Shown piece after piece: positions 1-8,286 of a stretch of DNA of 64,000 bases. This DNA is from Kocuria sp. (lineage in GTDB: Bacteria > Actinomycetota > Actinomycetes > Actinomycetales > Micrococcaceae): assembly GCA_030454085.1 (NCBI GenBank), contig JAKDJD010000011.1, positions 7,355 to 71,354 of the forward strand, written 5' to 3'. Each line of letters starts with the position of its first letter. Position 1 is the stretch's first letter. The translations under genes were made by a program, and so were the position numbers. The notes under the pieces are model-generated. The model was not told the origin of the DNA. It was given only the letters and a program-made list of their open reading frames with translations, and did no database searches.

Positions 1-41
1 GGAATTTCACCGACCCCCGGAGCACGATTGCGTGACACCGA

Positions 42-734
42 TTATGGCATATTTGTGATTCGCGTCGAATTCTCGGCGGCACGTTCCGCAACGGAACGCA
101 ATCCCTCGATCGCCGCGGCCGGGTCATCGGCGCCGTAGACGGAGGACCCCGCCACGAAAACGTTGGCTCCAGCTTCCGCTGCCCGACCGATCGTCTCCTC
201 GGACACCCCGCCGTCGACCTGCAGGGCAACCGAGGCTCCGCTCCCCCGGACGGCTTCGGCCGCACGGCGAAGTTTGGGAAGGGTCAGGTCCAGGAATTTC
301 TGGCCGCCGAAGCCTGGTTCGACCGTCATGATGAGGAGCAAGTCGAGTTCTTCGAGCATGTCCAGATACGGTTCCACCGGTGTGGCCGGCCGCAGCGCCA
401 TCCCCGCCTTGGAGCCCTGGGCTCTCAGCTCCCTCGCGAGTTTGATCGGTGCTATGGCGGCCTCGGCGTGGAAGGTCACCGATTCGCACCCGATCTCCGC
501 ATACCGTGGGGCCCAGCGATCGGCGTCCTCGATCATGAGATGGACGTCGAAAGGGACGGGAGAGACCTCGTGCAGGCGCTCGACCACGGGCGGCCCCCAC
601 GTCAGGTTCGGCACGAAGTGATTATCCATCACATCGATGTGAGCCGCGTCGGCATCCGAGATCGCCCGCAACTCCTCTCCCAGCCGGGAGAAATCGGCGG
701 AAAGAATCGAGGGGTTGATGTGGAGATGGCTCAC
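42..734 (-). CDS. rpe: Ribulose-phosphate 3-epimerase
   Basis: Interconverts D-ribulose 5-phosphate and D-xylulose 5-phosphate in the cytoplasmic pentose phosphate pathway. The 230-residue protein has the usual length and TIM-barrel signatures: NPSILSADF at 7-15, the metal ligands His32 and Asp34 in HIDVMD, His65 in DVHLM, and Asp174 in QVDGG. Asp34 and Asp174 match the catalytic acid/base pair of the family. The phosphate-binding end is GGV and AGSS (176-198). The start is a GTG preceded by AGGAGG with a short four-base gap. It lies 87 bases downstream of rsmB on the same strand, so it may be the last gene of the def-fmt-rsmB transcript or have its own promoter. Confidence 0.96.
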   Translation of the reverse strand: MSHLHINPSILSADFSRLGEELRAISDADAAHIDVMDNHFVPNLTWGPPVVERLHEVSPVPFDVHLMIEDADRWAPRYAEIGCESVTFHAEAAIAPIKLARELRAQGSKAGMALRPATPVEPYLDMLEELDLLLIMTVEPGFGGQKFLDLTLPKLRRAAEAVRGSGASVALQVDGGVSEETIGRAAEAGANVFVAGSSVYGADDPAAAIEGLRSVAERAAENSTRITNMP

Positions 735-821
735 GTGTCCTCCTGTCGACGCGTCGCTTCGGGTCTCGACCGACCTTTGACGGCTGAACGGTACGACTCC
801 AGCCTATAGGGCGGCCACGCT

Positions 822-2447
822 CTACTTCTTGCGCAACAGAGCCATGAACATCGCGTCGGTCCCGTGGACGTGTGGCCAGAGTTGAACCGTGGTTGCGGCC
901 TCCTGGCCCTCGGCCGGTTCAATACCTGGGACTGCGGTGCCGGGATCGGCGTCGCCCTCGAGTACGCCCGGGAGGGCAACCGACCGCACAGCGGCCGCGG
1001 TGTCCAGCAACTCGACCTCGCCTCCGTCAAGGACATCGAGGAGAACGTTCTGTGTTTCTGCCGGGTGGGGCGAGCACGTCACGTAGGCGACGACGCCGCC
1101 GGGTCGCGTGACCGAGATGGCGGCCTGGGTGAGTTCGAGCTGCAGGGGCAGAAGATCGGCGACGTCGCCCGGCTTCTTCCGCCACCTCGCCTCGGGACGC
1201 CGCCGCAACGCGCCCAGCCCCGAGCAGGGAGCGTCGACCATGACACGGTCGAAGACATCACCGTCTTCGCCGAAGGCCTCGACCGCGAGCCCGATATTCT
1301 CCGGCAGGTCGGCGGCGTCCATGATGTTCTCGCGGATCTTCCTGCCGTCCCCGATCATCACCCTGTAGGCGCTCTTCGGGAGAGGCTCCAGGGCGTGGGA
1401 GACCAGGTCCGCCCTGTGCTTGGCCGACTCGTTGGCCACCAGCTCCGCGTTCCGCTCGATCGCGAGCGCACCCATCAGGGCCGCTTTGCCACCGGGGCCC
1501 GCGCACAGGTCGAGCCATGCTTGGTCGGACCCCTCGATCTGGACGCCGGCCAGGGCTCGAGCGACGAGTTGCGACCCGACGTCCTGAGCCCGGATCCGAC
1601 CGGATCGCACGGACTCGAGGCGCCCCAGGTCGCCGTGGCTGTAGACCGCGGAACCTTCGACGAGTTGGCCCGGGACGGCGTCGTTGTCCAGCGCCTCCCC
1701 CAGGTCACCGATGCCGGGCAGAGCCACCAGATGGACGGACGGGCTCTCGTTGTCCGCGGCGAGCAGCTCCTGGATCTCCGTGGGTACGCGCCCGTGGGCG
1801 GCGAGCGCCTGACGGAACGCGCGCACGATCCACACCGGGTGGGATTCTTCGATCGACATCCTCTTGATGTCGTCGGTCAGATCGGCGGTGAGCTCGACCA
1901 TCCATTCTTCGCGGCTCTTCTCGCTCACCCGACGCAGCACGGCGTTGACCATGGTCGATGGTCCTGCCCCGATGACGCCGCGGGCCAGGCCGACGGTCTG
2001 GTTCAGGGCAGCGTGGTTCGGGACCCTCATGCCGAGAATCTGGTGGGCTCCGAGACGCAGCGCGTTGAGGATTTTCGGATCAGTTTTCTCGAGCGGACGG
2101 TCGAGGCACCGGGACAGGATCGCATCATAGGTCCCGCGTTCGCGCAGCGTCCCGTAGGCCAGTTCCGTCGCGAATGCGGCGTCGCGCCGGTCCAGGCGAT
2201 GCTTCCGGATCGCCTGTGGAAGCACGAGGTTCGCGTAGGAATCCTGATTGTCGACCGCTTGCATGACCTCGAAGGCGACCAGGCGGTCCGGGTCCGCAAC
2301 GCGACGCCGAGCGCTGGGGGCCGAGGCCGAGAAATCTCGTCTGCCCTGGGACTTCCTGTTTCTCTCGCGTCCCTGGGCGTCACGCCGCGAATTCCTCCCG
2401 CCGGAGTTTTCGTTCCGCTGTTGGCGTCGGTTGAAGTTGTCACTCAT
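822..2447 (-). CDS. rsmB: 16S rRNA (cytosine-967-C5)-methyltransferase RsmB
   Basis: Methylates C967 of 16S rRNA using S-adenosylmethionine. The 541-residue protein has a basic, disordered N-terminus (1-50, rich in Arg and Asn), a NusB-like RNA-binding domain (about 52-180), and a C-terminal Rossmann methyltransferase. Visible motifs are DLCAGPGG at 313-320 (SAM binding), DAPCSG at 405-410 and VTCSP at 456-460. Cys408 and Cys458 are the two cysteines expected in an m5C RNA methyltransferase. The reading frame is open much further upstream, but the true start is the ATG that overlaps the fmt stop as ATGA; the upstream part is a shadow of fmt and def. Translational coupling with fmt is likely. 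Confidence 0.95.
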   Translation of the reverse strand: MSDNFNRRQQRNENSGGRNSRRDAQGRERNRKSQGRRDFSASAPSARRRVADPDRLVAFEVMQAVDNQDSYANLVLPQAIRKHRLDRRDAAFATELAYGTLRERGTYDAILSRCLDRPLEKTDPKILNALRLGAHQILGMRVPNHAALNQTVGLARGVIGAGPSTMVNAVLRRVSEKSREEWMVELTADLTDDIKRMSIEESHPVWIVRAFRQALAAHGRVPTEIQELLAADNESPSVHLVALPGIGDLGEALDNDAVPGQLVEGSAVYSHGDLGRLESVRSGRIRAQDVGSQLVARALAGVQIEGSDQAWLDLCAGPGGKAALMGALAIERNAELVANESAKHRADLVSHALEPLPKSAYRVMIGDGRKIRENIMDAADLPENIGLAVEAFGEDGDVFDRVMVDAPCSGLGALRRRPEARWRKKPGDVADLLPLQLELTQAAISVTRPGGVVAYVTCSPHPAETQNVLLDVLDGGEVELLDTAAAVRSVALPGVLEGDADPGTAVPGIEPAEGQEAATTVQLWPHVHGTDAMFMALLRKK

Positions 2448-3379
2448 TCGAAGATCACGGTCTCCTGATCGATTCGTCCTGCTCCACGAGCCCAGTCGGC
2501 CGCGTTCATCATCTTTTTCCCTGCGGGCTGAATGCGCTCGACGACCACTTCGCCGTCGCCGCAGGCCACCAGTACCCGCCGGCCCTCCGATCTTGCTGTC
2601 CCCGGGGCGGCGGAGCACGACGGTGCCTGGGAGTCGACCGGGTACACGCCCTGCATCTTGACCCTTTGGCCCGCCAGAAGCGTCCAGGCCCCTGGCTCCG
2701 GGGTCGTCCCACGGACGTGGGCCTCGATGTCGGCCGCGGGCCGGCCCCAATCGATGCGTCCGTCCTCGAGGGAAAGTTTCGGGGCGAAGGTTGGCTCGCC
2801 AGTCTGCTCTGCGGGCCTCGCGCGGCCGTTCTCGATGTCGCGAAGAGTTTCTGCGAGGAGCGAGCCGCCGCGGGCGGACAGAGAGCCGAGCATGGTTCCT
2901 GCGGTGTCTTCGTCCCCTACCTGTTGGAGGATGGTTCCGTACACGGGACCCGTATCGAGACCTTCCTCGATCAGGAAGGTCGAGGCCCCGAGCTCGCGCT
3001 CCCCCGCCATGAGCGCCCTCTGCACCGGTGCGGCGCCGCGCCACTGAGGCAAGACGGAGAAGTGCAGGTTGATCCACCCGTAGGGAAGCAGGTCGATGGC
3101 TTTGCGCGGAAGGATCGCGCCATAGGCCACGACCCCCGCGACGTCCGGTGCCAGGTCGGCGACGGCGGCGTGCGCGACGTCGTCGTACGTATTCGCCTTG
3201 ACGACCGGTAGACCCAGGGCTTCGGCCCGCTGGGCGACCGGCGAGGGTGTCAGGACCCTTTTCCGCCCGAGCGGCGCATCCTGCCTCGTCAGGACGCCGA
3301 CGACGTCCAGTCCCGCGTCCACCAGGGCGTTCAAGGGGCCGACGGCGGTGTCCGGTGTTCCGGCGAAGAGCACTCGCAT
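2444..3379 (-). CDS. fmt: Methionyl-tRNA formyltransferase
   Basis: Transfers a formyl group from 10-formyl-THF to initiator Met-tRNA. It is 311 residues, the normal length. The N-terminal formyltransferase fold has MRVLFAGTPD at the start, the INLHFSVLPQWRGA motif at 103-116 with Asn104 and His106, and Asp142 in EEGLDTGPV; these match the catalytic Asn-His-Asp set of the family. The C-terminal OB-like tRNA-binding domain follows from about residue 205. The start is the ATG that shares one base with the def stop (TGATG), so the longer open frame upstream is not coding. It sits between def and rsmB, the classic order for these genes. Confidence 0.96.
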   Translation of the reverse strand: MRVLFAGTPDTAVGPLNALVDAGLDVVGVLTRQDAPLGRKRVLTPSPVAQRAEALGLPVVKANTYDDVAHAAVADLAPDVAGVVAYGAILPRKAIDLLPYGWINLHFSVLPQWRGAAPVQRALMAGERELGASTFLIEEGLDTGPVYGTILQQVGDEDTAGTMLGSLSARGGSLLAETLRDIENGRARPAEQTGEPTFAPKLSLEDGRIDWGRPAADIEAHVRGTTPEPGAWTLLAGQRVKMQGVYPVDSQAPSCSAAPGTARSEGRRVLVACGDGEVVVERIQPAGKKMMNAADWARGAGRIDQETVIFE

Positions 3380-3999
3380 CAGCGTGCGCCCCCGCCGAAT
3401 GCCGCCCCCGGTGCGGAACCGGCGGCCGCACCGAAGGAAGCGCCCGCCCCGAAGCCGCTCGAGACGTTGCCGGCGCGTTGACGCTGCACCCCGGCGGAGA
3501 GGTCGTTGTAGTCGGCGGCACGGATCGCGCGCATGGCCTTCTTCCGTTCCTCGCCGACCATGCGGTCGATGTAGAGTTTGCCGTCCAGGTGGTCCGTCTC
3601 GTGTTGCAGACACCGGGCCAGGAGGCCTTCGCCCTCAACCTCGACCGGCCGATTGTTCCTGTCCACTCCAGTGACCCTCGCCCAGTTTCTGCGCGGGGTT
3701 TCGCCGCTCAGCCCGGGCACGGACAGACACCCCTCGCCGCCTTCCTGCGGCTCCTCGCCGATCTCGAGGACCGGGTTGATCACGTGGCCGACCTCGCCGT
3801 CCGGACCTTCGATGCCGTAGGCAAACAGCCGGAGCGAGACGCCGACCTGCGGGCCGGCGAGGCCGACGCCGTCGATGTCGAACATGGTCTCGATCATGTC
3901 GTCGATCAGCCGAGAGAGATCGGCGTCGAACTCCGTGACGGGCTCGCACACGGTGCGGAGAACGGGGTCGCCGATCGTGCGCACGGACAGAACGGTCAT
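3379..3999 (-). CDS. def: Peptide deformylase
   Basis: Removes the N-formyl group from new proteins, the reverse of the modification set by Fmt. All three family motifs are present: GVGLAGPQVG (44-53), EGCLSVPG (89-96, metal ligand Cys91) and QHETDHLDG (132-140, ligands His133 and His137, catalytic Glu134). At 206 residues it is slightly longer than the typical protein because of a Gly/Ala-rich tail after about residue 175, which is probably disordered. AGGAG lies nine bases before the ATG. First gene of the tightly packed def-fmt-rsmB group; 19 bases separate it from the PD-(D/E)XK gene upstream. Confidence 0.96.
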   Translation of the reverse strand: MTVLSVRTIGDPVLRTVCEPVTEFDADLSRLIDDMIETMFDIDGVGLAGPQVGVSLRLFAYGIEGPDGEVGHVINPVLEIGEEPQEGGEGCLSVPGLSGETPRRNWARVTGVDRNNRPVEVEGEGLLARCLQHETDHLDGKLYIDRMVGEERKKAMRAIRAADYNDLSAGVQRQRAGNVSSGFGAGASFGAAAGSAPGAAFGGGAR

Positions 4000-4018
4000 G
4001 AAATTTTTCTCCTGGCGA

Positions 4019-5032
4019 CTAGCTGGCGTCTTGTTCGGGCAAGTGGATCCTGGGCGGCGGCGGGACCACGGGCATCAGAGGCTGGAGCGAGCTCTCTTCG
4101 AGGGCCGCGTCGACGGATCGGTGATACTCCCATACCTTACGGAGAGCGCAGAACTTGAACCAGTTGTGTTTGAGGAGATCCGGATTGGCTTGCTGGGGTT
4201 TGACCTCGGTCTCCCCGAGGGCCACGCCGAGCAGGACCGGCGCGTCACCGAATTCCCAGTCGACCCAGCGCCCCGTGTCCGCGTCCGCCAGCGCCTCTTC
4301 GGCCTTGACCCCGGCCACCAGCTGCATGATGACCTTCGTGTCCAGGGGCTTGACCCGGTTCTTGCGGTCCGTCCCCTTGGTCTTGTAATCGATGATGCAG
4401 ACGCGTCCGCCGATCTTGGCCACCAGGTCCAGGGTTCCCGCGTAGCCCACCGTTCGGTTCCAGATGGTGACCTCGGCGGCCAGGGGTTCCGGCGTATACA
4501 GCTCCCACCATTCGTCGAACCGGTCGGCCCATGCGGACTCGCCGTACTGCCTCAGCTCTTCCCGGGCGTCGTCGACGGCGTGATCCATGTCCATCGCTCG
4601 CAGGGCAACGTTTTCGCAGTAATTGTGGACCCGGTCGCCGCGGGCGGCCGCCTGATCCCGGTAGCGTTCCGCCGCGGCCGCCGCGTCCCTGATGACCGCG
4701 TGCTTGAGCCCGACCGACCGGGACGCGCGCATGGCTCGGTCGTCTTCGAGGGCGGCTTTGGCCGCCATGTATCCGTGCCAGCCTCCGAGGTCCTGTGCGT
4801 ACTGTCCAATGACGGTAGTGATGGAAGGAACCTCGGGCTCTCCGCCGACCGAACGCGCGTACATGCGCCCGTGCTCGGTCTGGGTTGCAAGCCTCGGCTG
4901 GGTCATGTCCTCGAAATCGTCCTTCTGCATTGCGATGTGCTCGCCGCAGATCGCGGCCTGGGGCGTGGGCGCCGCCTTCAGCCAGTCTGCCGTCCGACGA
5001 CCTCCGCCCCGTGCATTGACGCCACCGCGCAT
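4019..5032 (-). CDS. PD-(D/E)XK-fold (RecB/Cas4-like) protein of unknown role
   Basis: I do not recognise a named gene. The 337-residue protein carries the ordered residues of a RecB/Cas4-type PD-(D/E)XK nuclease domain: His136 in GDRVHNY, Glu187 in AAEVTIW, Asp202 in AGTLDLV, the pair Asp215-x-Lys217 in IIDYKT, and Gln237 in IMQLVAG. No helicase domain, zinc/iron-sulfur cysteine set or CRISPR genes accompany it. About the first 45 residues look poorly conserved, and the start is uncertain: Met35 and Met43 are alternatives, and no clear ribosome site precedes Met1. It lies upstream of def on the same strand and next to tRNA genes. Nuclease activity is an inference from motif residues only. 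Confidence 0.72.
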   Translation of the reverse strand: MRGGVNARGGGRRTADWLKAAPTPQAAICGEHIAMQKDDFEDMTQPRLATQTEHGRMYARSVGGEPEVPSITTVIGQYAQDLGGWHGYMAAKAALEDDRAMRASRSVGLKHAVIRDAAAAAERYRDQAAARGDRVHNYCENVALRAMDMDHAVDDAREELRQYGESAWADRFDEWWELYTPEPLAAEVTIWNRTVGYAGTLDLVAKIGGRVCIIDYKTKGTDRKNRVKPLDTKVIMQLVAGVKAEEALADADTGRWVDWEFGDAPVLLGVALGETEVKPQQANPDLLKHNWFKFCALRKVWEYHRSVDAALEESSLQPLMPVVPPPPRIHLPEQDAS

Positions 5033-5220
5033 GTCACACGGTCCGCCCGTGCCGGTCCGGCCGTCCCAGTCCGTCGTCCCCAGTCCGTCGGTGCAGGTGC
5101 CCCAACGCGGTGTCGGGGCTCACCGACCCCCGTGCCTCACCTGTCATCGGAGGAATTCGCACGAGTGGGCGGGTGCATCCGGGGCTCCATTGCGGCTCGG
5201 GCTCCATGGCGGGCCCCATG

Positions 5221-5258
5221 AAAAAGGCCCCCAACCGGAAGCTTCCGATCGGGGGCCT
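5221..5258 (-). terminator. Intrinsic terminator after tRNA-Val(CAC)
   Basis: Read on the minus strand, AGGCCCCC pairs with GGGGGCCT around a loop with its own small GC stem, and the outer stem runs straight into five T residues. It lies 28 bases beyond the 3' end of the minus-strand tRNA-Val gene. Confidence 0.85.
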
Positions 5259-5286
5259 AATCCACGCTGTCCAGAGCGAAATATCG

Positions 5287-5358
5287 TGCGCGATACTGGG
5301 TTCGAACCAGTGACCTCTTCGGTGTGAACGAAGCGCGCTACCACTGCGCCAATCGCGC
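5287..5358 (-). tRNA. tRNA-Val, anticodon CAC
   Basis: A 72-base cloverleaf on the minus strand. The acceptor stem is GCGCGAT/ATCGCGC with discriminator A, the D arm is GGCGCAGTGGTAGCGC, and the anticodon stem CTTCG/CGAAG encloses the loop TTCACAC, giving anticodon CAC for codon GUG. The T arm contains GGTTCGAACCC. No CCA is encoded. It differs from the tRNA-Val(GAC) gene on the other strand at only a few positions, mainly the anticodon arm. Confidence 0.93.
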
Positions 5359-5372
5359 TCAGCACTCGCACC

Positions 5373-5401
5373 ATCTTAGAGACGCTCTCCGGGAGAGTCA
5401 A
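5373..5401 (-). promoter_or_regulatory. Promoter of tRNA-Val(CAC)
   Basis: On the minus strand TTGACT is followed after 17 bases by TAAGAT, a near-consensus primary-sigma promoter. The tRNA 5' end lies 14 bases beyond the -10 box, as expected for a stable RNA gene with a very short leader. This is the best -35/-10 pair seen in the window. Confidence 0.8.
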
Positions 5402-5531
5402 AGCGGCACCAGGTTCTGCCGTTGGTGACACACGACACACGCTGCAAATTTCCGGGATTCGCCGATTCATGTCGCCCGATCCCCCGTCATTCCGCGGAAT
5501 CTCGGGGCAATCGACGTGGGGTGGCGTGATT

Positions 5532-5559
5532 TTGCATCGCTCGCCAGGGTGTGTAGAGT
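5532..5559 (+). promoter_or_regulatory. Possible promoter of the Gly-Cys-Val tRNA cluster
   Basis: TTGCAT and TAGAGT are separated by 16 bases, upstream of the plus-strand tRNA genes. A transcript starting near 5566 would have about 67 bases before tRNA-Gly, to be removed during processing. The rest of the 274-base gap between the two tRNA transcription units shows no gene. Confidence 0.45.
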
Positions 5560-5632
5560 ATTCATCTGTCGGCGCGACGAACTGATGCAGGTTCGCCGGG
5601 ACTCGGGCATGGATTCCGAGAATGCTGGACAT

Positions 5633-5705
<73 letters not shown>

Positions 5706-5759
5706 CGCAGATTGCTTCACGCAGTGGGGCATAGGCCCTGAGTCCTTCGATCAGGACAT

Positions 5760-5830
5760 GGTGAGGTGGTCGAGTGGTTAGGCAGCGGCCTGCAAAGCCG
5801 TGTACGCGGGTTCGAATCCCGTCCTCACCT
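5760..5830 (+). tRNA. tRNA-Cys, anticodon GCA
   Basis: A 71-base cloverleaf. Acceptor stem GGTGAGG/CCTCACC with discriminator T, which is a Cys identity base. The anticodon loop CTGCAAA gives GCA (codon UGC). The T arm contains GGGTTCGAATCCC. It lies 54 bases after tRNA-Gly and 27 bases before tRNA-Val. Confidence 0.94.
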
Positions 5831-5857
5831 CGCAGTACATAATCAAATATGTATCCA

Positions 5858-5929
5858 GCGCGATTGGCGCAGCGGTAGCGCGCTTCCCTGACACGGAAGA
5901 GGTCACTGGTTCGATCCCAGTATCGCGCA
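5858..5929 (+). tRNA. tRNA-Val, anticodon GAC
   Basis: A 72-base cloverleaf with acceptor stem GCGCGAT/ATCGCGC and discriminator A. Anticodon stem CTTCC/GGAAG encloses CTGACAC, giving GAC for codon GUC. It is nearly identical to the minus-strand tRNA-Val(CAC) gene about 500 bases away. Last gene of the cluster, directly before a strong terminator. Confidence 0.95.
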
Positions 5930-5934
5930 CAGAC

Positions 5935-5967
5935 AAGGCCCCGGTTCTTCGGAACCGGGGCCTTTGT
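5935..5967 (+). terminator. Intrinsic terminator of the tRNA cluster
   Basis: A 13-base-pair stem (AAGGCCCCGGTTC with its complement) closes on a TTCG tetraloop and is followed by a short T stretch. It begins five bases after tRNA-Val(GAC). Confidence 0.88.
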
Positions 5968-6073
5968 GCGCGCGGAGCAGACTCACCGGCGTCAGACGTG
6001 CCGGGCGTCAAGCGTCAGGGAGACCGCGCGCCGCGAGACGGCACTCCCGTGCGGGAATCGGCCCCGCAGCGTC

Positions 6074-6122
6074 CCAAAATTGCCACCTCGGGCGAAGAAT
6101 CGCACGAGACTGCCACCTCGGC
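6074..6122 (+). repeat. Two copies of a dispersed intergenic repeat (direct orientation)
   Basis: Copy one (6074-6091) reads CCAAAATTGCCACCTCGG and copy two (6103-6122) contains GACTGCCACCTCGGCGG. Both share the core TGCCRCCTCGG with four units at 16229-16360. They lie in the gap between the tRNA terminator and the 3' end of the TauE-type gene. The function is unknown; this looks like a short interspersed extragenic element. Confidence 0.55.
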
Positions 6123-6158
6123 GGCCCCGGCGCTCCGCACCACGCGGCGGCCCAAAAA

Positions 6159-6971
6159 TTACCCGAGCAGCCCGAAAAGCCCCTTGAGAATGGCGACGAC
6201 GGCTCCCGCCCCGGCCAGGACCAACGCCATGGTCCGAGCCGTGGACGCTGGGATACGGCGCGCCAACGGCGTTCCGGCGGCCAGGCCGAGCAGGACCATG
6301 CCGGCGACTCCGACAAAAAGCCAGGGGGTGGGCATCGTCGCGTGTTCCACGGCTCCCATCGCAAATTTTGCGGCCAGGGACGTGACCCCGAGGGTCATGA
6401 AAACGGGTTGCATCGTAGCGGCATACTCGGTCTGTCTCCACCCAGTGACCCGCGAATAGATGACCATGGCCGGGGCGGCAACACCGGCCGTCACGTTGAG
6501 CAGGCCTCCCGCGGCTCCGTACGTCGTCGTCGTACCCGCGCTGGACCGCTCCGGGTCGGCTGGTTGGCGTGCCCCTCCTCCGGACAGGAGCACCACCATT
6601 CCGAGGAGCACCACGCTGCCCACCACGAGTTGCAGAACCGAACCAGGCGTCACCCGCACGACGACGGCACCGATCACGGTCCCGATCAACGCGCTCGAAC
6701 AGAGCTTGGCCCACTGGCTCCAGTTGACTGTCCGCCACAGGGCGCAGGTGAGGAGGAAGCCCGATACGGCCGTCGTGACATTGGTCAGAAAGACTCCGTT
6801 CGAGCCACCCAACGAAATCGCGAAGGCCGGGGCCACGACCAGACCGACACCCGTGCCTGAGATACGTTGCAGAATCGTCCCCACGAGAACGGCCGGAAGA
6901 ACCACCCAGAGCATCGTCTTCTGTCCTTCCCGCCCGGCCGGACCGCGCTCCTCGGCAGGAGCGGCCAGCAT
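6159..6971 (-). CDS. TauE/SafE family sulfite exporter-like membrane protein
   Basis: A multi-spanning membrane protein of the TauE/SafE (formerly DUF81) family, members of which move sulfite, sulfonates or related anions; the substrate here cannot be read from sequence. The first hydrophobic segment contains the family-typical stretch ISGTGVGLVVAP, followed by about seven more helices, and the C-terminal half repeats the fold. The start is ambiguous. I chose the ATG at 6971 (270 residues) because AAGGG precedes it; a GTG at 7013 gives 284 residues, and an ATG at 6914 with GGAAGG upstream gives 251 and begins directly at the first helix. It lies downstream of zapE on the same strand. Confidence 0.85.
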   Translation of the reverse strand: MLAAPAEERGPAGREGQKTMLWVVLPAVLVGTILQRISGTGVGLVVAPAFAISLGGSNGVFLTNVTTAVSGFLLTCALWRTVNWSQWAKLCSSALIGTVIGAVVVRVTPGSVLQLVVGSVVLLGMVVLLSGGGARQPADPERSSAGTTTTYGAAGGLLNVTAGVAAPAMVIYSRVTGWRQTEYAATMQPVFMTLGVTSLAAKFAMGAVEHATMPTPWLFVGVAGMVLLGLAAGTPLARRIPASTARTMALVLAGAGAVVAILKGLFGLLG

Positions 6972-7041
6972 CGTGTCGCCGCCCTTTATGATTGTCGCGC
7001 GGATCTCGCGCACGACGTCGTCATCCGCACGACGTCGTCAT

Positions 7042-8109
7042 TTACTTCTCGACGGTCTCCTCGAGCAATCCTTCTCTCGCCAGGGCGGTCAGGCGGGACA
7101 CGGCACGGAAATACTTCTTCTGGTATCCGCCGGCCATCATTTCCTCCGTGAAGACTTGGTCGAACGGCACGCCGGAGGAGACGATCGGCAGGTCCCTGTC
7201 GTACAGGCGGTCCGCCAGGACCACGAATCGCAGTGCCACCGCCTGCGCGGTAATCGGGGTGACGTTTCGCCAAGCGATGCCGTCCAGGCCTTCCACGAGC
7301 TGCCGGTACCGGCTGGGGTGGACGCGAGAGAGATGTTCGATGAGCTGGTCGAAGTCGTCGATGGCCACGGTTTTGTCATCGCCGAACCCCGCCACCGCGT
7401 CGTCGAAGTCTTCGGAAGCCACCGGGCGGGGTGCTTCAGGCAGTCCACGGTGCCGGTAGTCCTCGCCGTCGACGCGGATCACGTCGAACTGGTCCGAGAG
7501 GACCTGGATCTCGCGCTTGAAGTCGGCCGCCGCGAATCGTCCTTCGCCCAGCGAACCGGGCAAGGTGTTCGAGGTCGCGGCCAGTTTGACCCCGGCGTCG
7601 GCGAGCTCCCTCATGAGCCGGGACATCAGCACGGTGTCCCCAGGATCATCGAGTTCGAATTCGTCGATGCACACCAGGTTGTAGCCGGAGAGGGCGTCCA
7701 CCGTCTTGCGGAAGGTCAGTGCGCCGACCAGGTTCGTGTATTCGACGAATGTGCCGAAGGCCTTGGGACCCGGAACCTGGTGGTACAGCGAGGCCAACAA
7801 GTGGGTCTTGCCCACGCCGAACCCGCCGTCGAGGTAGATGCCCGCTTTCGAATCCTTGGTCGAGCCCTTGCCGAATAATTTGGAGAACAGTCCGCCGGAG
7901 CCCTTGGACCCGCCGACGGATCGCCCGAATTCCTGGAGGGCCTCCACGGCGTGCGCCTGGGACGGCTGGTTGGGGTCCGGGATGTAGGTGTCGAAGGAGA
8001 CTTCGCCGAAACGCTCGGAGGGGGTGAACCCCTTGAGCAGTTCCTCGGCGGACACGCTCGGGCGACGATCGACCAGACGGATGGCGGCTTCGGACACCTT
8101 GCTCCTCAT
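7042..8109 (-). CDS. zapE: Cell division protein ZapE (AFG1-like ATPase)
   Basis: A P-loop ATPase of the ZapE/AFG1 family; in E. coli ZapE associates with the FtsZ ring. The 355-residue protein has Walker A GGFGVGKT (95-102) and Walker B LVCIDEF (145-151), followed by sensor and arginine-finger regions typical of AAA+ proteins. A Gly/Ser/Lys-rich insertion (about 65-90) precedes the Walker A strand. The open frame extends upstream in shadow; the ATG at 8109 (MRSKVSEAAI) was chosen because conserved sequence begins there and AAAGAG lies just upstream. It is divergent from ybaK. The actinobacterial role is inferred from the family. Confidence 0.9.
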   Translation of the reverse strand: MRSKVSEAAIRLVDRRPSVSAEELLKGFTPSERFGEVSFDTYIPDPNQPSQAHAVEALQEFGRSVGGSKGSGGLFSKLFGKGSTKDSKAGIYLDGGFGVGKTHLLASLYHQVPGPKAFGTFVEYTNLVGALTFRKTVDALSGYNLVCIDEFELDDPGDTVLMSRLMRELADAGVKLAATSNTLPGSLGEGRFAAADFKREIQVLSDQFDVIRVDGEDYRHRGLPEAPRPVASEDFDDAVAGFGDDKTVAIDDFDQLIEHLSRVHPSRYRQLVEGLDGIAWRNVTPITAQAVALRFVVLADRLYDRDLPIVSSGVPFDQVFTEEMMAGGYQKKYFRAVSRLTALAREGLLEETVEK

Positions 8110-8286
8110 TCGCTCTTTGCTCTGCTTGTGGTGCGGAAAGCGTGCCACCGCACCTTTCCGCGGCACCGGCCTCCTTGGCCGGTTCCCCCTGAGAGTGTAG
8201 TCCTCCGCAAGCCGGGTTGCCGTCTTCCGACCGTGAGGGCGGCCTCCGTACCCTGGAGGCACACAATATTTCGTCAGAAAGGCCAG

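Noticed and set aside
864..2468. 534-residue open frame on the plus strand opposite rsmB
   Set aside because: It is antisense to a gene with complete catalytic motifs, its composition is Arg/Gly/Pro-rich, and it has no start signal. The same applies to long antisense frames over acnA, parE, lpdA, sucB and parC.
2444..3638. Apparent N-terminal extensions of rsmB and fmt
   Set aside because: The extensions are other-frame readings of fmt and def; the overlapping stop/start codons fix the real starts.
5800..6459. 219-residue plus-strand frame spanning two tRNA genes and a terminator
   Set aside because: It runs through tRNA-Val and its terminator and is antisense to the TauE-type gene.
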